DNA from: Bacteroidales bacterium
Lineage (GTDB): Bacteria; Bacteroidota; Bacteroidia; Bacteroidales; Tenuifilaceae
Assembly (NCBI GenBank): GCA_008933525.1
Contig: WBUV01000116.1
Span: forward strand, 1 to 8,407
DNA length: 8,407 nucleotides
Reading direction: 5' to 3'
Of the stretch, positions 1 to 7,510 are shown piece after piece. The notes under the pieces were generated by a model. That model worked only from the letters and a program-made list of their open reading frames with translations. It was not told where the DNA came from and searched no databases. A program made the translations under genes and the position numbers. The first letter of the stretch is position 1. Each line of letters begins with the position of its first letter.

Positions 1-3000
1 GTACAGAGGTTCGCATCGCGGACGGTCACCGTGTAGGGACCGGCCGTTAATGTGCCGAAGGTGCCGCTGGCCTGGTACACTCCACCGTTCAGGCTATAAT
101 GGTAGGGCGATGTGCCGCCTGACCCCGCTACTGTCACCGACCCGTTGTTGCCGCCGAAGCACGATACGTTCGTCTGTGATGTAATGCTGCCTCCCACCGT
201 TGCGGCTGGCTCTGTTATCGTTACGGGAACGTTATGGGTACAAAGATTCGCATCGCGGACGGTCACTGTGTATGATCCTGCAGTTAGCGTACCAAAGGTG
301 CCGCTCGCCTGGTAGGCGCCACCGTCGAGACTGTACTGGTAGGGTGATGTGCCTCCCGAGCCAGCTACTGTAACAGAGCCGTCGTTCCCGCCGAAGCACG
401 ATACGTTGGTCTGCGAGGTGATGGAACCTCCTAATGCGGTGGGCTGGGTTATGGTTACCGGTACGTTGAAAGTACAAAGGTTTGCATCGCGCACGGTCAC
501 CGTGTAGGGACCGGCTGTTAATGTGCCGAAGGTGCCGCTGACCTGGTACGCTCCACCGTTCAGGCTATACTCGTACGGTGCAACTCCCCCTGATCCCGCT
601 ACCGTTACCGAGCCGGTATTATCGCCAAAGCATAGCACGTTGGTCTGAGAGGTTATAGAGCCACCTAATGCGGTGGGCTGAGTTATGGTTACCGGTACGT
701 TGAACGTACAAAGGTTTGCATCGCGAACGGTCACCGTGTAGGGACCGGCAGTTAATGTGCCGAAGGTGCCGCTGACCTGGTACGCTCCGCCGTTCAGGCT
801 GTACTCATATGGCGCTGTACCACCCGAGCCTGCTACCGTTACCGAACCATTATTTCCACCAAAGCACGATACGTTGGTCTGCGATGTAATACTGCCTCCC
901 AGGGCAGTAGGTTGGGTTATGGTTACTGGGACGTTGAATGTACAGAGGTTCGCATCGCGGACGGTCACCGTGTAGGGACCGGCCGTTAATGTGCCGAAGG
1001 TGCCGCTGGCCTGGTACGCTCCTCCGTTCAGGCTATACTGGTAGGGCGATGTGCCGCCTGACCCCGCTACTGTCACCGACCCGTTGTTGCCGCCGAAGCA
1101 CGATACGTTAGTCTGTGATGTAATGCTGCCCGATAGCGATGCTGCTGGTTGAGTTATTGTAATGGGAACATTTGTAGTACATAAATTTGCATCGCGAACA
1201 GTTACTGTATATGAACCTTGAGTCAAAGAACTAAAAGTTCCACTGGCTTGATAAGGTCCACCTTCAAAACTATACTGATAAGGACCTACACCTCCGGATC
1301 CTGCCACTGTAACAGAGCCGTCGTTCCCGCCGAAGCATGATACGTTCGTCTGCGAGGTGATGGAACCTCCTAGTGCGGTGGGCTGGGTTATGGTTACCGG
1401 TACGTTGAAAGTACAAAGGTTTGCATCGCGCACGGTCACCGTGTAGGGACCGGCTGTTAATGTGCCGAAGGTGCCGCTGACCTGGTACGCTCCACCGTTC
1501 AGGCTATACTCGTACGGTGCAACTCCCCCTGATCCCGCTACCGTTACCGAGCCGGTATTATCGCCAAAGCATAGCACGTTGGTCTGAGAGGTTATAGAGC
1601 CACCTAATGCGGTGGGCTGAGTTATGGTTACCGGTACGTTGAACGTACAAAGGTTTGCATCGCGAACGGTCACCGTGTAGGGACCGGCAGTTAATGTGCC
1701 GAAGGTGCCGCTGACCTGGTACGCTCCGCCGTTCAGGCTGTACTCATATGGCGCTGTACCACCCGAGCCTGCTACCGTTACCGAACCATTATTTCCACCA
1801 AAGCACGATACGTTGGTCTGCGATGTAATACTGCCTCCCAGGGCAGTAGGTTGGGTTATGGTTACTGGGACGTTGAATGTACAGAGGTTCGCATCGCGGA
1901 CGGTCACCGTGTAGGGACCGGCCGTTAATGTGCCGAAGGTGCCGCTGGCCTGGTACGCTCCTCCGTTCAGGCTATACTGGTAGGGCGATGTGCCGCCTGA
2001 CCCCGCTACTGTCACCGACCCGTTGTTGCCGCCGAAGCACGATACGTTAGTCTGTGATGTAATGCTGCCCGATAGCGATGCTGCTGGTTGAGTTATTGTA
2101 ATGGGAACATTTGTAGTACATAAATTTGCATCGCGAACAGTTACTGTATATGAACCTTGAGTCAAAGAACTAAAAGTTCCACTGGCTTGATAAGGTCCAC
2201 CTTCAAAACTATACTGATAAGGACCTACACCTCCGGATCCTGCCACTGTAACAGAGCCGTCGTTCCCGCCGAAGCATGATACGTTGGTCTGCGAGGTGAT
2301 GGAACCTCCTAGTGCGGTGGGCTGGGTTATGGTTACCGGTACGTTGAACGTACAGAGGTTCGCATCGCGGACGGTCACCGTGTAGGGACCGGCTGTTAAT
2401 GTGCCGAAGGTGCCGCTGGCCTGGTAAGCTCCGCCGTCTAGGCTGTACTCGTACGGTGCAACTCCTCCAGAGCCAGCTACCGTTACTGAGCCAGTATTAT
2501 CCCCGAAACATAGCACATTAGTCTGAGAAGTTATACTTCCAGTTAAAGCAGAAGCAGGCTGAGTTATAGTAACCGGAACATCAAAAGTACAAAGATGAGC
2601 ATCGCGAATTGTAACTGTATGACTTCCTGCAGGAATTCCATTAATTGTAAACGATGATTGGTAAGCACCTCCATTCAAACTATACTCATAAGGAGTGGTA
2701 CCTCCTGTTGCATCAATTGTAACAGAACCAGTACTTTCGCCAAAACATAAAACATCAATTTGCGAATCAATTGATCCTGATAATGCAGTAGGGTTCACAA
2801 TGGTGTAAGGCCCAGCAACTACAGGCCCACACATATTCGCATCAACAACCTCTACTGTATAATTTGCCGCAGCACCTAATCCAGAAAATTCAACTGAAGC
2901 AGAATTCACCAAGGTTGAAATTGGCACACCTCCAACTTTAAGAGTATAAGTGTAAGGAGGAGTTCCATCGCTAGCAGTAGCATTTATTTTTCCATCTAAA

Positions 3001-3389
3001 GCACCATTACAGGTTATATCAGTAGCAACAGCATTCAGTTTAAGTAGAGCAGGCTGAGATATATCGAAAAAAGCAGACTTCCATGTCGTTGGAAATAGGG
3101 CATCTGATGCTCTCACAAAATACTCAGAGGCTTGTAGACCAGAGAATGTTTCAACACCAGTGGGAGAACTAATTGAACCAATTGGTAAGAAGTTGGTCCA
3201 ATCTAAAAGTTGAATTGTGTATGGAGGAGTTCCGCCAGTTACAGTTATTGTTACAGAACCGTCGCTCCCCCCGAAACAAGAAACATTAACGATTGTTGTA
3301 GGAGCAACCGTTGTAACCTGTGAATAAGTGGTTATCCCCAATAAAAGCAGAACAAATAAAATAAGTAATCTTCTTGTAGCTGATTTCAT
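1..3389 (-). CDS. Giant secreted SprB-repeat surface protein (3' end outside window)
   Basis: The frame is open from the ATG at 3387-3389 to the window edge: 1129 codons, no stop, so the C-terminus is missing. Residues 1-24 (MKSATRRLL..., a leucine-rich core, then TTYSQ) are a typical signal peptide. Then follow 14 modules of the SprB-repeat type, each with C-F-G-G-x-(D/N)-G-S, G-G-x-x-P-Y-x-Y-S and V-R-D-A-N-L-C. Module-final cysteines are residues 187, 267, 346, 424, 503, 581, 659, 737, 816, 894, 972, 1050 and 1129. SprB of Flavobacterium johnsoniae is a cell-surface gliding adhesin exported by the type IX secretion system. The same repeat occurs in many other large Bacteroidota exoproteins, so the family assignment is firm but an adhesin or gliding role is inference. 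A C-terminal sorting domain would be expected beyond the left edge. It stands alone after a 470-base gap, so it is probably transcribed separately from the rpoN cluster. Confidence 0.92.
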   Translation of the reverse strand, partial: MKSATRRLLILFVLLLLGITTYSQVTTVAPTTIVNVSCFGGSDGSVTITVTGGTPPYTIQLLDWTNFLPIGSISSPTGVETFSGLQASEYFVRASDALFPTTWKSAFFDISQPALLKLNAVATDITCNGALDGKINATASDGTPPYTYTLKVGGVPISTLVNSASVEFSGLGAAANYTVEVVDANMCGPVVAGPYTIVNPTALSGSIDSQIDVLCFGESTGSVTIDATGGTTPYEYSLNGGAYQSSFTINGIPAGSHTVTIRDAHLCTFDVPVTITQPASALTGSITSQTNVLCFGDNTGSVTVAGSGGVAPYEYSLDGGAYQASGTFGTLTAGPYTVTVRDANLCTFNVPVTITQPTALGGSITSQTNVSCFGGNDGSVTVAGSGGVGPYQYSFEGGPYQASGTFSSLTQGSYTVTVRDANLCTTNVPITITQPAASLSGSITSQTNVSCFGGNNGSVTVAGSGGTSPYQYSLNGGAYQASGTFGTLTAGPYTVTVRDANLCTFNVPVTITQPTALGGSITSQTNVSCFGGNNGSVTVAGSGGTAPYEYSLNGGAYQVSGTFGTLTAGPYTVTVRDANLCTFNVPVTITQPTALGGSITSQTNVLCFGDNTGSVTVAGSGGVAPYEYSLNGGAYQVSGTFGTLTAGPYTVTVRDANLCTFNVPVTITQPTALGGSITSQTNVSCFGGNDGSVTVAGSGGVGPYQYSFEGGPYQASGTFSSLTQGSYTVTVRDANLCTTNVPITITQPAASLSGSITSQTNVSCFGGNNGSVTVAGSGGTSPYQYSLNGGAYQASGTFGTLTAGPYTVTVRDANLCTFNVPVTITQPTALGGSITSQTNVSCFGGNNGSVTVAGSGGTAPYEYSLNGGAYQVSGTFGTLTAGPYTVTVRDANLCTFNVPVTITQPTALGGSITSQTNVLCFGDNTGSVTVAGSGGVAPYEYSLNGGAYQVSGTFGTLTAGPYTVTVRDANLCTFNVPVTITQPTALGGSITSQTNVSCFGGNDGSVTVAGSGGTSPYQYSLDGGAYQASGTFGTLTAGSYTVTVRDANLCTHNVPVTITEPAATVGGSITSQTNVSCFGGNNGSVTVAGSGGTSPYHYSLNGGVYQASGTFGTLTAGPYTVTVRDANLC
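435..1346 (-). repeat. Four-module super-repeat, copy 2
   Basis: Identical by eye to 1374-2285 at 939-bp offset. Upstream in coordinate terms (positions 3-434) the same four-module order starts again: module lengths and sequence types at 3-239 and 240-473 correspond to those at 942 and 1179. That third period is diverged, so only one duplication event is fresh. Such a structure is prone to collapse or expansion in short-read assemblies. Confidence 0.9.
1374..2285 (-). repeat. Four-module super-repeat, copy 1 (912 bp identical to copy 2)
   Basis: By eye this stretch matches 435-1346 base for base at an offset of 939 bp. The flanking mismatches are 2286 (G) against 1347 (C), and 1373 (G) against 434 (A). 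Similarity continues past 2286 to a further mismatch at 2349/1410. The copy covers most of four SprB modules and keeps the reading frame, since 939 is 313 codons. Lack of even synonymous differences over 912 bp shows very recent duplication or gene conversion. Confidence 0.9.
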
Positions 3390-3482
3390 ACTAATGTATT
3401 TTAATTAGTAATTCCAACTTGCAAACACTCCCCACAATGTTGAAAATCTGTTAATAAAATTCGCTTTTTTTGACAAAACGCC

Positions 3483-3490
3483 CAAAATTA
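3483..3490 (-). promoter_or_regulatory. Possible Bacteroidota -7 element for the SprB-like gene
   Basis: On the minus strand this reads TAATTTTG, fitting the TAnnTTTG -7 consensus of the Bacteroidota primary sigma factor. It would give a leader of roughly 85-90 bases before the ATG at 3389. No TTG -33 element is present at the usual spacing (a TTTG lies about 31 bases upstream, too far), so the assignment is weak. Confidence 0.2.
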
Positions 3491-3795
3491 TAGGCGAATG
3501 TATATATTTTTAATTTATACACAAAATAATTGTCCTCTAAATTAGAACGTTGCAACGATTACACTGAAATATTAAGGCTGAAAAAACAAAACACCAAAAC
3601 GCATCAACCTGATATATAGATAATTAATTGATATCAAAGTAAAAACCACATTCTTATTGCTTTCTACGACAATCAAATAAAAATGTTTATTCTACAACTA
3701 GATATGATCAATAAAACCAAGGAAAAAAATTAAAATACAGAAAAAACAACATTCAAAATAAATAATTACAATATTCCTGCCAAAAAGAATATCCT

Positions 3796-3820
3796 ATTGA
3801 CTAACTGACGACTAGTCAAT
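3796..3820. repeat. Inverted repeat downstream of the PAP2-like gene
   Basis: Arms ATTGACTA (3796-3803) and TAGTCAAT (3813-3820) are perfectly complementary around a 9-base loop. The hairpin lies about 40 bases after the stop of the PAP2-like gene. On the minus strand it is not followed by a T run, so it is a poor intrinsic terminator. It could instead stabilise the 3' end or serve as a protein-binding site. Confidence 0.4.
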
Positions 3821-3861
3821 TTTATAAGCATTAAATGTCCGAAAACGGTTAATAACTTGGG

Positions 3862-4467
3862 CTATAAAAGAAAGAAAGTAAAAACTAAAGAGAAACCCAA
3901 TAAATATCCAACATAAACTTGAGCCGGCTTATGATCGCCATTCTTTAATCGGGCAGAAGCTAAAAAACCCGAAATTAGAAATGCAACAACAACTAAAAAA
4001 ATGACATTAAAGTAGTTATGGATAGCGCTTGCAATAAGAAAGCCTGTTAAACCTCCTAAGCCCATAAGATGGAGGCTAATTTTCCACCAATAAGAAACAA
4101 TTGCTGCAAAAATTAGAATTAGTACACCACTCTCAACAATCTTAAGCAAAACCTGAGGTACTGGCAACTTAGCCATAAGATATAATGTAAAAAGATATGG
4201 TATTGTAGTAATAATTATTGGCACTATTCGCTCCCTATGTTTTTCCAGATAAAAATTCTTTATCAATCCTAATCGTTTTAGTATAAATAACGAAATAAGG
4301 GGAATAAGTAGAGTGTTAAATAAAACAACTATTAGAATAACAAGTTTTATAGAGTTTGGAAGAAAAGTAATATATGATCCTGATAAAAAAATTAGGAGAA
4401 AACTATAAAGAGTTATTAGAAAAGGATGAAAGATTACCGATAATACATTTGCCAACTTCTGTGTCAT
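3862..4467 (-). CDS. PAP2-like integral membrane protein
   Basis: A 201-residue, very hydrophobic protein with about six or seven predicted membrane segments (near residues 12-32, 40-62, 82-99, 110-126, 134-150, 152-170 and 183-200). The pattern resembles the PAP2 phosphatase superfamily: a basic E-K-H-R-E-R-I-V-P loop at 75-83, S-L-H at 131-133 where PSGH would lie, and A-R-L...H-K-P-A-Q-V-Y-V-G at 172-187 in place of SR-x5-H-x3-D. The arginine (173) and histidine (179) of the last motif remain, but the aspartate is glutamine (183). PAP2 enzymes remove phosphate from lipid phosphates or undecaprenyl pyrophosphate; whether this one is active is doubtful. The ATG lies 10 bases after the rpoN stop, implying cotranscription. 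No Shine-Dalgarno sequence is seen. The family call is by motif recall only. Confidence 0.7.
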   Translation of the reverse strand: MTQKLANVLSVIFHPFLITLYSFLLIFLSGSYITFLPNSIKLVILIVVLFNTLLIPLISLFILKRLGLIKNFYLEKHRERIVPIIITTIPYLFTLYLMAKLPVPQVLLKIVESGVLILIFAAIVSYWWKISLHLMGLGGLTGFLIASAIHNYFNVIFLVVVAFLISGFLASARLKNGDHKPAQVYVGYLLGFSLVFTFFLL

Positions 4468-4477
4468 TTATCAAATC

Positions 4478-5935
4478 TTATTTAAGTTCTTTCCTTAATC
4501 GAGCAACGGGTATTCCTAGTTGTTCCCTATACTTTGCTACAGTTCTACGCGCAATTGGGTAGCCTTTTTCCTGAAGAATTGCCATTAACTGCTCGTCGGT
4601 TAATGGTTTTCGTTTTTGCTCGTTATCAACACATTCCTGGAGGATTTTTTTTATTTCCTTGGTTGAAACCTCTTCACCGGAATCGGTCTGCATCCCCTCG
4701 CTGAAAAAGTACTTTAATGCGTATATTCCAAAATGGGTTTGAATATACTTACTGTTTGCAACCCTTGATATTGTTGAAATATCGAGGCCTGTTTTATCGG
4801 CAATATCTTTGAGAATCATGGGTCGGAGTTTTGTCTCATCTCCATCCTTAAAAAAATCCTTCTGATACTCAATTATTGACTCCATTGTTGCCAGCAGTGT
4901 ATTCTGCCGCTGTTTAAGGGCATCGATAAACCATTTTGCCGATTCAATTTTCTGACGAACAAAGGTCATTGCATCCTTTTCCTGCCTTGAGGCAGAATCC
5001 TTGTTGTACGAGTAATTCTCCAACATTTCAGAGTATTCTCTACTAATTCGAAGGTCAGGTACATTCCTTGAGTTCAGGCTAAGCTGAAAATCGCCATCAA
5101 TATACTCGAGGATAAAATCCGGCATTATTTGTTGCCCAGACTGATTGTACGGGTCGCTAAAACCCCCACCAGGTTTTGGGTTTAGTTTCAATATTTCGTT
5201 GATAGAGTCGCGAAGATCATCATCGCTTAAACCCAATTTACTGGCTATTTTATCGTAATGCTTACGTGTAAACTCCTCGAACTGGTACTTCAAAATTTTG
5301 TAAGCTATAGCCGCAGAGTTTGTGCTTTTTTCCTTTGCTCTAAGCTGAAGCAACAAGCATTCCTGTAAATCTCGAGCACCAACTCCTGGTGGCTCTAATT
5401 CCTGAATTATGTATAGAACATTTTCCAGTTCATCCTCGGTAACTTCTAGGCCAAGTGCAAAAGCTACATCATCGGTAATAGCATTGAGTTTTCGCCTCAG
5501 ATATCCATCCTCATCAATATTACCAATTAAGTATAGCGCCAATTGTTTTTCCTTTTCGGACAAGGGAAGCATTCCGAGTTGATTTTCCAAGTGCTCGTGA
5601 AAAGTAACTCCAACGGAAAACGGGATATCTTCTCGCTTATCGTCCTTTGAAGTATTGTTAGAGTTAAGCCTATAGGAAGGAACATCTTCCTCGTTCATGT
5701 AATCCTCAAGAGTAAACTCGTCATCATTGCTGTTTACATCGTCATCGGAATCATTACTATCTGGCTCAGCATCTAGATTTTGGTTTTCGCCCTCCTCTAG
5801 TATTGGATTTTCCTCTAGTTCCTTTTTTATCCGTTGCTCAAGCAGCATGGTAGGAATCTCCAACAGCTTAATCACTTGGATTTGCTGTGGAGATAACTTT
5901 TGCAGTAACTTCTGCTGTAGCCGCTGTTTGAGCAT
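4478..5935 (-). CDS. rpoN: RNA polymerase sigma-54 factor
   Basis: A 485-residue protein of normal length for RpoN. It directs RNA polymerase to -24/-12 promoters and needs an AAA+ activator to open them. Residues 1-48 form the leucine- and glutamine-rich region I (L-S-P-Q-Q-I-Q at 14-20, L-E-E-N-P-I-L at 40-46) that contacts the activator. Residues 50-105 are an acidic linker rich in D, E, N and S. The core-binding domain follows, with P-P-G-V-G-A-R-D-L-Q at 182-191 and L-N-P-K-P-G at 251-256. The DNA-binding part holds a helix-turn-helix (about 375-412, with S-T-I-S-R-V and K-Y-F-F-S) and a perfect RpoN box, ARRTVAKYRE, at 462-471. The ATG is 6 bases after the asnS stop, so it is translated from the asnS transcript unless an internal promoter exists. 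Confidence 0.97.
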   Translation of the reverse strand: MLKQRLQQKLLQKLSPQQIQVIKLLEIPTMLLEQRIKKELEENPILEEGENQNLDAEPDSNDSDDDVNSNDDEFTLEDYMNEEDVPSYRLNSNNTSKDDKREDIPFSVGVTFHEHLENQLGMLPLSEKEKQLALYLIGNIDEDGYLRRKLNAITDDVAFALGLEVTEDELENVLYIIQELEPPGVGARDLQECLLLQLRAKEKSTNSAAIAYKILKYQFEEFTRKHYDKIASKLGLSDDDLRDSINEILKLNPKPGGGFSDPYNQSGQQIMPDFILEYIDGDFQLSLNSRNVPDLRISREYSEMLENYSYNKDSASRQEKDAMTFVRQKIESAKWFIDALKQRQNTLLATMESIIEYQKDFFKDGDETKLRPMILKDIADKTGLDISTISRVANSKYIQTHFGIYALKYFFSEGMQTDSGEEVSTKEIKKILQECVDNEQKRKPLTDEQLMAILQEKGYPIARRTVAKYREQLGIPVARLRKELK

Positions 5936-5941
5936 ATGCTG

Positions 5942-7339
5942 TTAGAATTCGCAGTTTTTAGGTGTACGTGGGAAAGGAATAACATCGCGGATGTTGCCCA
6001 TACCCGTTACAAAAAGCAATAACCTCTCAAATCCTAGGCCAAAACCACTGTGAGGAGCTGAACCAAACTTACGAGTTTCCAAATACCACCATACATCCTT
6101 CTCAGGAATATGCAATTCGTGGATTCTGGAAATTAACTTATCGTAAATCTCTTCGCGTTGCGAACCACCAATAATCTCACCAATTTTAGGGAACAATACG
6201 TCCATAGCACGCACGGTTTTCCCATCATCGTTCTGTTTCATGTAGAACGCCTTGATATCCTTTGGATAATCGGTAAGAATTACTGGTTTTTTGAAATGTT
6301 TCTCAACCAAGTAACGCTCGTGCTCCGACTGCAAATCGGCACCCCAGAATACTGGGAATTCCCATTTTTGGTCTACTTTCTCAAGGATTTCAATAGCCTT
6401 GGTATATGGTAATCGCTCGAATTTATTCTCAACAACAAACTTTAAACGGTCAATAAGCTCTTTATCGTACATACTGTTGAGGAACTCCAAATCGTCCTTG
6501 CAGTTTTCAAGAGCGTAACGGATAAGATACTTTAGGAAATCCTCGGCCAAATCCATGTTGTCCTGAATATCGTAGAAGGCCATTTCGGGTTCAATCATCC
6601 AGAACTCCGCCAAGTGACGAGGAGTGTTTGAATTCTCGGCACGGAATGTTGGTCCAAAGGTGTAAATCTCCGATAAGGCCATAGCAGCCAACTCTCCCTC
6701 AAGTTGTCCTGAAACGGTAAGGCTTGCCTCCTTACCAAAAAAATCTTCAGCCCAATTTATTTGACCCTCTTCAGTTCTGGGTAAATTATCGACATCAAGC
6801 GTGGTTACGCGGAACATTGCACCAGCGCCTTCGGCATCGGACGATGTAATAATTGGAGTATGTATATAAAAGAAACCTCTCTCGTTGAAATACTTATGAA
6901 TAGCAAAAGCCATTGCATGACGCATACGAAGCACTGCGCCAAACGTATTTGTTCGAGGGCGAAGGTGAGCAATCTCGCGCAGGAACTCCATGCTATGCCC
7001 TTTCTTCTGCAAAGGATATGTTGTTGCATCGGCAGCGCCAAACAACTCGATATAGCTACCCTGAATCTCGACACGCTGACCAGAACCAGGCGACTCGACA
7101 AGTTTACCTCTAACACCAATACATGCACCTGTAGTTATATCTTTTAGTTGATCCTCGGTAAACACATTCATATCAAGCACCACTTGAATATTATTGATGG
7201 TTGAACCATCGTTAAGAGCAATAAACGATACGCTCTTATTACCACGCTTGGTACGCACCCAGCCCATAGCTGTTACATCGGTACCTGCAACACCACTCTC
7301 AAGTAAATGCTTAACTTTTGTTCTTTCGCTGTTTCTCAT
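5942..7339 (-). CDS. asnS: Asparaginyl-tRNA synthetase
   Basis: Class IIb aminoacyl-tRNA synthetase that charges tRNA-Asn with asparagine using ATP in the cytoplasm. From the chosen ATG the product is 465 residues, the usual length. An N-terminal OB-fold anticodon-binding domain (about 18-105, with G-W-V-R-T-K-R-G and F-I-A-L-N-D-G-S) is followed by the catalytic domain. Motif 1 lies near 125-164, motif 2 at 232-252 (F-R-A-E, then T-P-R-H-L-A-E-F and E-P-E), and motif 3 at 432-439 (G-F-G-L-G-F-E-R), ending in the I-P-F-P-R-T-P signature. The frame extends upstream to a TTG at 7357, but the ATG at 7337-7339 starts [13 protein letters not shown], which matches the normal N-terminus, so I chose it. 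It appears to be the first gene of the asnS-rpoN-PAP2-like cluster. The OB fold and motif set favour AsnRS over AspRS. Confidence 0.97.
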   Translation of the reverse strand: MRNSERTKVKHLLESGVAGTDVTAMGWVRTKRGNKSVSFIALNDGSTINNIQVVLDMNVFTEDQLKDITTGACIGVRGKLVESPGSGQRVEIQGSYIELFGAADATTYPLQKKGHSMEFLREIAHLRPRTNTFGAVLRMRHAMAFAIHKYFNERGFFYIHTPIITSSDAEGAGAMFRVTTLDVDNLPRTEEGQINWAEDFFGKEASLTVSGQLEGELAAMALSEIYTFGPTFRAENSNTPRHLAEFWMIEPEMAFYDIQDNMDLAEDFLKYLIRYALENCKDDLEFLNSMYDKELIDRLKFVVENKFERLPYTKAIEILEKVDQKWEFPVFWGADLQSEHERYLVEKHFKKPVILTDYPKDIKAFYMKQNDDGKTVRAMDVLFPKIGEIIGGSQREEIYDKLISRIHELHIPEKDVWWYLETRKFGSAPHSGFGLGFERLLLFVTGMGNIRDVIPFPRTPKNCEF

Positions 7340-7393
7340 ATCTCTGAATGTTAACAATAAAATATCAGTGCTGACAATGCGTCAACAATCCCA

Positions 7394-7401
7394 CAAAAAT
7401 A
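7394..7401 (-). promoter_or_regulatory. Possible -7 element for the asnS operon
   Basis: Minus-strand TATTTTTG fits the TAnnTTTG consensus and would place the transcript start about 45-50 bases before the asnS ATG. No TTG -33 element is seen at the expected distance, so support is limited to the word itself and its position. Confidence 0.3.
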
Positions 7402-7464
7402 ATAACTTTTTATAATGTTTGGTTATTTGATTTAATGGCTGATGGAATATTAAACTTTTTGACG

Positions 7465-7490
7465 CTTCCAAGTCCTTCGGACGTTGGAAG
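7465..7490. repeat. Stem-loop with one bulge, REP-like
   Basis: CTTCCAA (7465-7471) pairs with TTGGAAG (7484-7490) and GTCC (7472-7475) with GGAC (7479-7482), leaving a TTC loop and one bulged G at 7483. On the minus strand the stem is followed by GCGTCAAAAAG. It sits 24 bases from the larger palindrome at 7514-7546. Long, GC-richer imperfect stems paired in an AT-rich gap resemble dispersed REP-type elements, though this window has only one copy. Confidence 0.6.
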
Positions 7491-7510
7491 ATATGAATCG
7501 TCATTTATAT

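Larger units (their letters stand above)
3..2588 (-). repeat. Array of eleven near-identical 78-79-residue SprB modules
   Basis: The codon for the closing cysteine of the VRDANLC motif recurs at 2352, 2118, 1881, 1647, 1413, 1179, 942, 708, 474, 240 and 3. Spacings are 234 or 237 bp (78 or 79 codons), always in frame. A typical module reads TFNVPVTITQP, then GGSITSQTNV, a CFGG or CFGD motif, SVTVAGSGG, PYxYSLNGGAYQ, SGTFGTLTAGPYTVTVRDANLC. Variation is concentrated at CFGDNT, CFGGND or CFGGNN and at the residues before PYxYS. Lengths follow a 234-237-234-234 rhythm in coding direction from 2351, so the true period is four modules. The three modules before the array (residues about 25-267) are much more divergent. 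Confidence 0.93.
3390..3861. other. AT-rich intergenic region between PAP2-like gene and SprB-like gene
   Basis: About 470 bases of very AT-rich sequence with no open frame I would defend on either strand and no tRNA-like or other RNA structure I recognise. It must carry the end of the PAP2-like transcript and the promoter and leader of the SprB-like gene. An inverted repeat lies at 3796-3820 and a weak promoter word at 3483-3490. Two 10-base perfect palindromes (CGTTGCAACG at 3548-3557 and TTGATATCAA at 3628-3637) are present but may be chance. Confidence 0.7.

Noticed and set aside
112..477. Short open frames at 112-315 (plus) and 232-477 (minus, other frame)
   Set aside because: They lie inside the array in frames that do not match the in-frame SprB modules and have no family features.
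757..1914. Identical 72-codon plus-strand open frames at 757-975 and 1696-1914
   Set aside because: They are antisense shadows of the SprB-like array. They are identical only because the underlying 939-bp unit is duplicated, and the minus-strand frame explains the sequence fully.
3..2588. CRISPR-like or non-coding satellite array
   Set aside because: The repeat units are 234/237 bp, contiguous without unique spacers, and all keep one reading frame that encodes SprB modules.
3421..3437. Sigma-54-like -24/-12 promoter before the SprB-like gene
   Set aside because: The minus strand reads GTGGGGAGTGTTTGC, with GG and TTGC, but the GG-to-GC gap is 9 bases instead of the required 10, and the -24 element otherwise fits poorly.
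3548..3637. Palindromes CGTTGCAACG and TTGATATCAA as operators
   Set aside because: Ten-base palindromes are not rare in AT-rich gaps, and neither is duplicated or placed at a clear promoter.
5727..5945. Plus-strand serine-rich open frame opposite the start of rpoN
   Set aside because: Its serine and phenylalanine runs are simply the complement of the acidic and lysine-rich codons of rpoN.
6805..7147. Overlapping open frames inside asnS on both strands
   Set aside because: asnS motifs are intact throughout this stretch, and the alternative products are low-complexity with no recognisable domain.
7340..7357. Upstream TTG start for asnS at 7357
   Set aside because: The ATG at 7339 gives the usual family length and N-terminus; the six extra residues resemble no AsnRS start.
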